NCBI GenBank assembly: GCA_016931225.1
Contig: JAFGFE010000005.1
Span: 62,001-126,000 of the forward strand
Direction: 5' to 3'
Length of the DNA stretch: 64,000 nucleotides
DNA from: Candidatus Zymogenaceae bacterium
Lineage (GTDB): Bacteria > Desulfobacterota > Zymogenia > Zymogenales > Zymogenaceae
Below the pieces are notes generated by a model. It saw only the letters and a program-made list of their open reading frames with translations. It made no database searches and was not told the DNA's origin. Made by a program: the position numbers and the translations under genes. The first letter of the stretch is position 1; each line of letters begins with the position of its first letter. Positions 61,397 through 64,000 of this stretch are shown piece by piece.

Positions 61397-63256
61397 TTAG
61401 ACCTCGAGCTTCGCCCCGTCCTGATCATCTTCAGGCGCCTTCATGTTGTTCTGGTCTCTAAATTGCATTTCGTACAGTTTTCGGTACTCGCCCCCCTTCT
61501 TGAGGAGCTCGTCGTGCCTCCCCTCTTCCACGATCTCGCCGTTGACGACAACCATAATCCTGTTCGCATGCTGAATCGTGGAGAGCCGATGGGCGATGAC
61601 GAAGGTCGTCCGTCCCTTCATCAGATTCTCCAGGGCCTTCTGTACCTCGAGCTCGCTCTCGGTATCGAGTGAGGATGTGGCCTCATCCAGTATGAGGATG
61701 GGGGAGTCCTTGAGAATCGCCCGGGCGATGGACAGTCGCTGCCGCTCGCCGCCCGAGAGCCGCATCCCCTGTTCTCCTATCATCGTTTCGTATCCGTCCG
61801 GAAGGCGCTCGATGAATTTGTGGGCGTTTGCGGCTTTAGAAACTCTGAGAATTTCCTCATCCGATGTTTCCGGCCTTCCATAAGCGATATTGTTCCTGAT
61901 GGTATCCGAAAAGAGTATCGTCTGCTGGGTGACCATGCCGATCTGTCCCCTGAGCGATTTCAGGGTGACATCCCGAATATCCACACCGTCAATCAGGATC
62001 GCTCCCTCGGTAACGTCGTAAAACCGGGGGACGAGGTTCACCAGGGTGGTCTTTCCGCCGCCGCTCATCCCCACGAACGCCACCACTTCACCGGTCTGTA
62101 CCGTCATGTTGATGTTCTTGAGAACATATTCGTCTTCATATCTAAAAGAGACGTTTCTAAACTCCACCTGCTTGGATATCGGAGGCATCTCGACGGCCCC
62201 CTTTTTGTCGGTGATGTCGGGCTTTGTATCCAGTACGTTGAAGATACGGATCGATGCGGCGATGGCCTCCTGGATTGCGTTGTTCAGCCGGGAGAGAGCC
62301 CGTACACCGGGATATATGAGCACCAGGGCCGCGATAATGGATGCGTACTTGCCCAGGTAACTGGTATTGCTGACGAACATCGCGCCCTTTCCGAAATGAA
62401 CGGCGTTGAGCTGTTCAATGGCCAGAAGCCCTCCATACCAGAGCACCAGGGCGAAACCGACGGTTCCAATGACCTCCATCAGGGGGCCGGTCAGCGCCTT
62501 TACCCGGGCGATGCGCAAGTAATTTTTAAACAGTCGAAAGTTTTCCTTTTCAAAACGCATCGACTCGTAATCCTCCATTCCGAAGGCCTTGACGATACGG
62601 GCGCCGGTAAACGCCTCCATCATGACGGTTGTCAAATCCGCCATCTTTACCTGGCCCTTGGTGGATATCTTCCTCACCGCCCGGGAAATTCTGACGATCG
62701 GAAAGATCATCAGGGGAAACACCACAAACGCCAGGAGCGAAAGCAACCAGTCCTGATAAAAGCAGAAACCGATCAAGAAGATCATCGTCAGAAATTCCTT
62801 GACCCCCACCTCCACGGCATCGGTCACGGCAATGGTCACCAGATTCACGTCGTTATTAATCCGGGAGATGAGCACCCCCGAATGCGTGCCCGAAAAGAAC
62901 TTGAGCGACAGTCTCTGGATATGCGAATAGAGCAAATCCCTGATGTCCTTGACGACCCTCAAACCGACAAACCGCATATTGTAGGTACCCAGGAAATTCG
63001 ACAGGCCGCGAAACACGCTGACGATGACCACCGCGATCGTCAACACCTTTAACTGGCCCAGGTCCTTGAACGAGATTAAGTTGTCCACCAGGGGGTCTAT
63101 CAGATACGCGATGGCCGTGGTCGTCCCGGCGAACGCCAGGTTCATCAAGACCGCAAAGGAGAAGCGATATCGATACGGCCAGACGAATTTCAGCAGCCGT
63201 CGATACAGCTTCAATAATTGTTTGCCCGATGGCAACTCTTCACGAGATTTGGACAT
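61397..63256 (-). CDS. msbA: Lipid A export ABC transporter (MsbA-like)
   Basis: A 619-residue half-transporter that flips lipid A-core across the inner membrane. Six transmembrane helices in the first 330 residues include YSHIQRLSLKFFSGTHSGVLI-type coupling sequence. The nucleotide-binding domain has Walker A GMSGGGKTT, Q-loop MVTQQTILFSDTI, signature LSGGERQRLSIARA and Walker B ILILDEATSSLD. Context between lpxB and waaA supports MsbA over a drug exporter. Confidence 0.93.
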   Translation of the reverse strand: MSKSREELPSGKQLLKLYRRLLKFVWPYRYRFSFAVLMNLAFAGTTTAIAYLIDPLVDNLISFKDLGQLKVLTIAVVIVSVFRGLSNFLGTYNMRFVGLRVVKDIRDLLYSHIQRLSLKFFSGTHSGVLISRINNDVNLVTIAVTDAVEVGVKEFLTMIFLIGFCFYQDWLLSLLAFVVFPLMIFPIVRISRAVRKISTKGQVKMADLTTVMMEAFTGARIVKAFGMEDYESMRFEKENFRLFKNYLRIARVKALTGPLMEVIGTVGFALVLWYGGLLAIEQLNAVHFGKGAMFVSNTSYLGKYASIIAALVLIYPGVRALSRLNNAIQEAIAASIRIFNVLDTKPDITDKKGAVEMPPISKQVEFRNVSFRYEDEYVLKNINMTVQTGEVVAFVGMSGGGKTTLVNLVPRFYDVTEGAILIDGVDIRDVTLKSLRGQIGMVTQQTILFSDTIRNNIAYGRPETSDEEILRVSKAANAHKFIERLPDGYETMIGEQGMRLSGGERQRLSIARAILKDSPILILDEATSSLDTESELEVQKALENLMKGRTTFVIAHRLSTIQHANRIMVVVNGEIVEEGRHDELLKKGGEYRKLYEMQFRDQNNMKAPEDDQDGAKLEV

Positions 63257-63375
63257 ATGTCTTTATACCCTTTCCTGCCGCATGTACTGTTCCAATCCAC
63301 GTGCGGTTCATTCTACAACAGATAAGTATTCACTCTTAAGGCACTCCCAAAAGGCCGCCTCACACCCCGCGCACA

Positions 63376-64000
63376 TCAATCAAAGGAATTCTCTCCATAC
63401 AGAAAGTCCGCCACCCGCGCGGCGATCCGCCGAGACGCACCGGGAAGTCCCACGGCTTTTTTGACATCCTTCAGTTTTTCGATCATCCCGCCCCTGGCGG
63501 CGTCATCGGTCAGCAATCTGAGCGTCTCCCGCGCGATATTTTCTGGATTCGCGTCGTCCTGAATGAGCTCTGGGACCACCGACTCCCGGGCAATCAAGTT
63601 GATTATCGAAATATAATCGACCTGTATCAGCATGCGCCCCAGAAAGTACGTCATCGGATTAAGCCGATAGTAGACGACCATCGGTGTTCCGAGAAGCGCC
63701 GTTTCCAGAGTCGCGGTCCCGGAACAGGCGATCGCCACATCACTCGCACCAACAACCCGGTGAAAATCACCATGCACGATCTCTACCGGCAGCGGAGTCC
63801 GCTCCAGATACGGTGAAATCAGATCCTCGGTCAGCGTGGGCGCCAGGGGAATACGAAACTTCGCCCCGGGAATCTCCTCCATGATGAGGCGACCGGCCCG
63901 AAGGAGCACATCCATGTGACGCTCCACTTCTCCGTGCCTGCTCCCGGGCAAAAGCGCAACCTGAGGCCTTTTTCGATCGAACAAGCGATCGTCCCCGTTC
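63376..64000 (-). CDS. lpxB: Lipid-A-disaccharide synthase (C-terminal part)
   Basis: The C-terminal 207 or so residues of LpxB, which condenses UDP-diacylglucosamine with lipid X. Visible marks are VALLPGSRHGEVERHMDVLL, the GT19 motif ACSGTATLETALLGTPMVVYY and YRLNPMTYFLGR. The N-terminus runs past the right edge. It is the first visible gene of the lpxB-msbA-waaA-lpxK-gmhB-Trm112-waaF operon, 119 bp upstream of msbA. Confidence 0.93.
   Translation of the reverse strand, partial: NGDDRLFDRKRPQVALLPGSRHGEVERHMDVLLRAGRLIMEEIPGAKFRIPLAPTLTEDLISPYLERTPLPVEIVHGDFHRVVGASDVAIACSGTATLETALLGTPMVVYYRLNPMTYFLGRMLIQVDYISIINLIARESVVPELIQDDANPENIARETLRLLTDDAARGGMIEKLKDVKKAVGLPGASRRIAARVADFLYGENSFD

Overview
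The window reads as a moderately GC-rich chromosome segment of a Gram-negative bacterium. Lipid A/Kdo/heptose genes (lpxB, msbA, kdtA, lpxK, gmhB, waaF), lolA, outer-membrane porins ending in Phe, and many lipoproteins show an outer membrane. PilZ, DUF362, MEMO-type, PpdK, acyl-CoA and TPR-lipoprotein genes in this mix suggest a deltaproteobacterial (Desulfobacterota-like) anaerobe; this is an inference from gene content, with no rRNA or other marker to fix it. No tRNA, rRNA, CRISPR array, insertion sequence or prophage was seen. Promoters with TTGACA-like/TATAAT-like boxes spaced 16-18 bp are unusually easy to find.

Layout. 1-2030: zinc-uptake operon (zur-znuA-znuC, minus strand) with an operator over its promoter. 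2131-7662: a membrane protein with an L7/L12-like N-terminus, then an apparent operon of a P-loop protein, an AstE/AspA-type deacylase, an FAD oxidoreductase and a LysM/M23 lipoprotein. 8079-12060 (plus): Gfo/Idh/MocA oxidoreductase, DUF362, CvpA, class IV aminotransferase. 12132-16081: acyl-CoA ligase and dehydrogenase divergent from an enoyl-CoA hydratase. 16133-19278: receiver protein plus glgC, divergent from PilZ and a stand-alone LigD phosphoesterase. 19341-25111: MEMO-like protein, TPR lipoprotein, aromatic-rich lipoprotein, DUF89, nicotinate phosphoribosyltransferase. 25185-27225: glpD behind a single-STN-domain protein. 27540-30919: small ferredoxin, enolase, thioesterase, a 55-residue protein and an aminotransferase. 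30904-33281: DksA-type protein, ApbE, NusG-II and Gx transporter operon. 33432-40139: rimO, lolA, ftsK, uppP, plsC and a zinc-ribbon protein. 40282-44040: two tandem porins behind a long leader. 44255-51849: DUF898-like membrane protein, ppdK, a frameshifted BglII-like nuclease, glyS and glyQ. 52238-55332 (plus): propeller protein, alr, LPS-kinase-like protein. 55405-64000 (minus): quinone reductase, spermidine-synthase-like protein and a lipid A/LPS core operon that runs off the right edge.

Functionally the window mixes envelope biogenesis (lipid A, Kdo, heptose, peptidoglycan precursor recycling, D-alanine, LolA, porins), central carbon metabolism (enolase, PpdK, GlpD, GlgC), acyl-CoA chemistry and zinc homeostasis. 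The least explained parts are the P-loop/deacylase/FAD operon, the STN-GlpD pair, the frameshifted nuclease and the porin leader.
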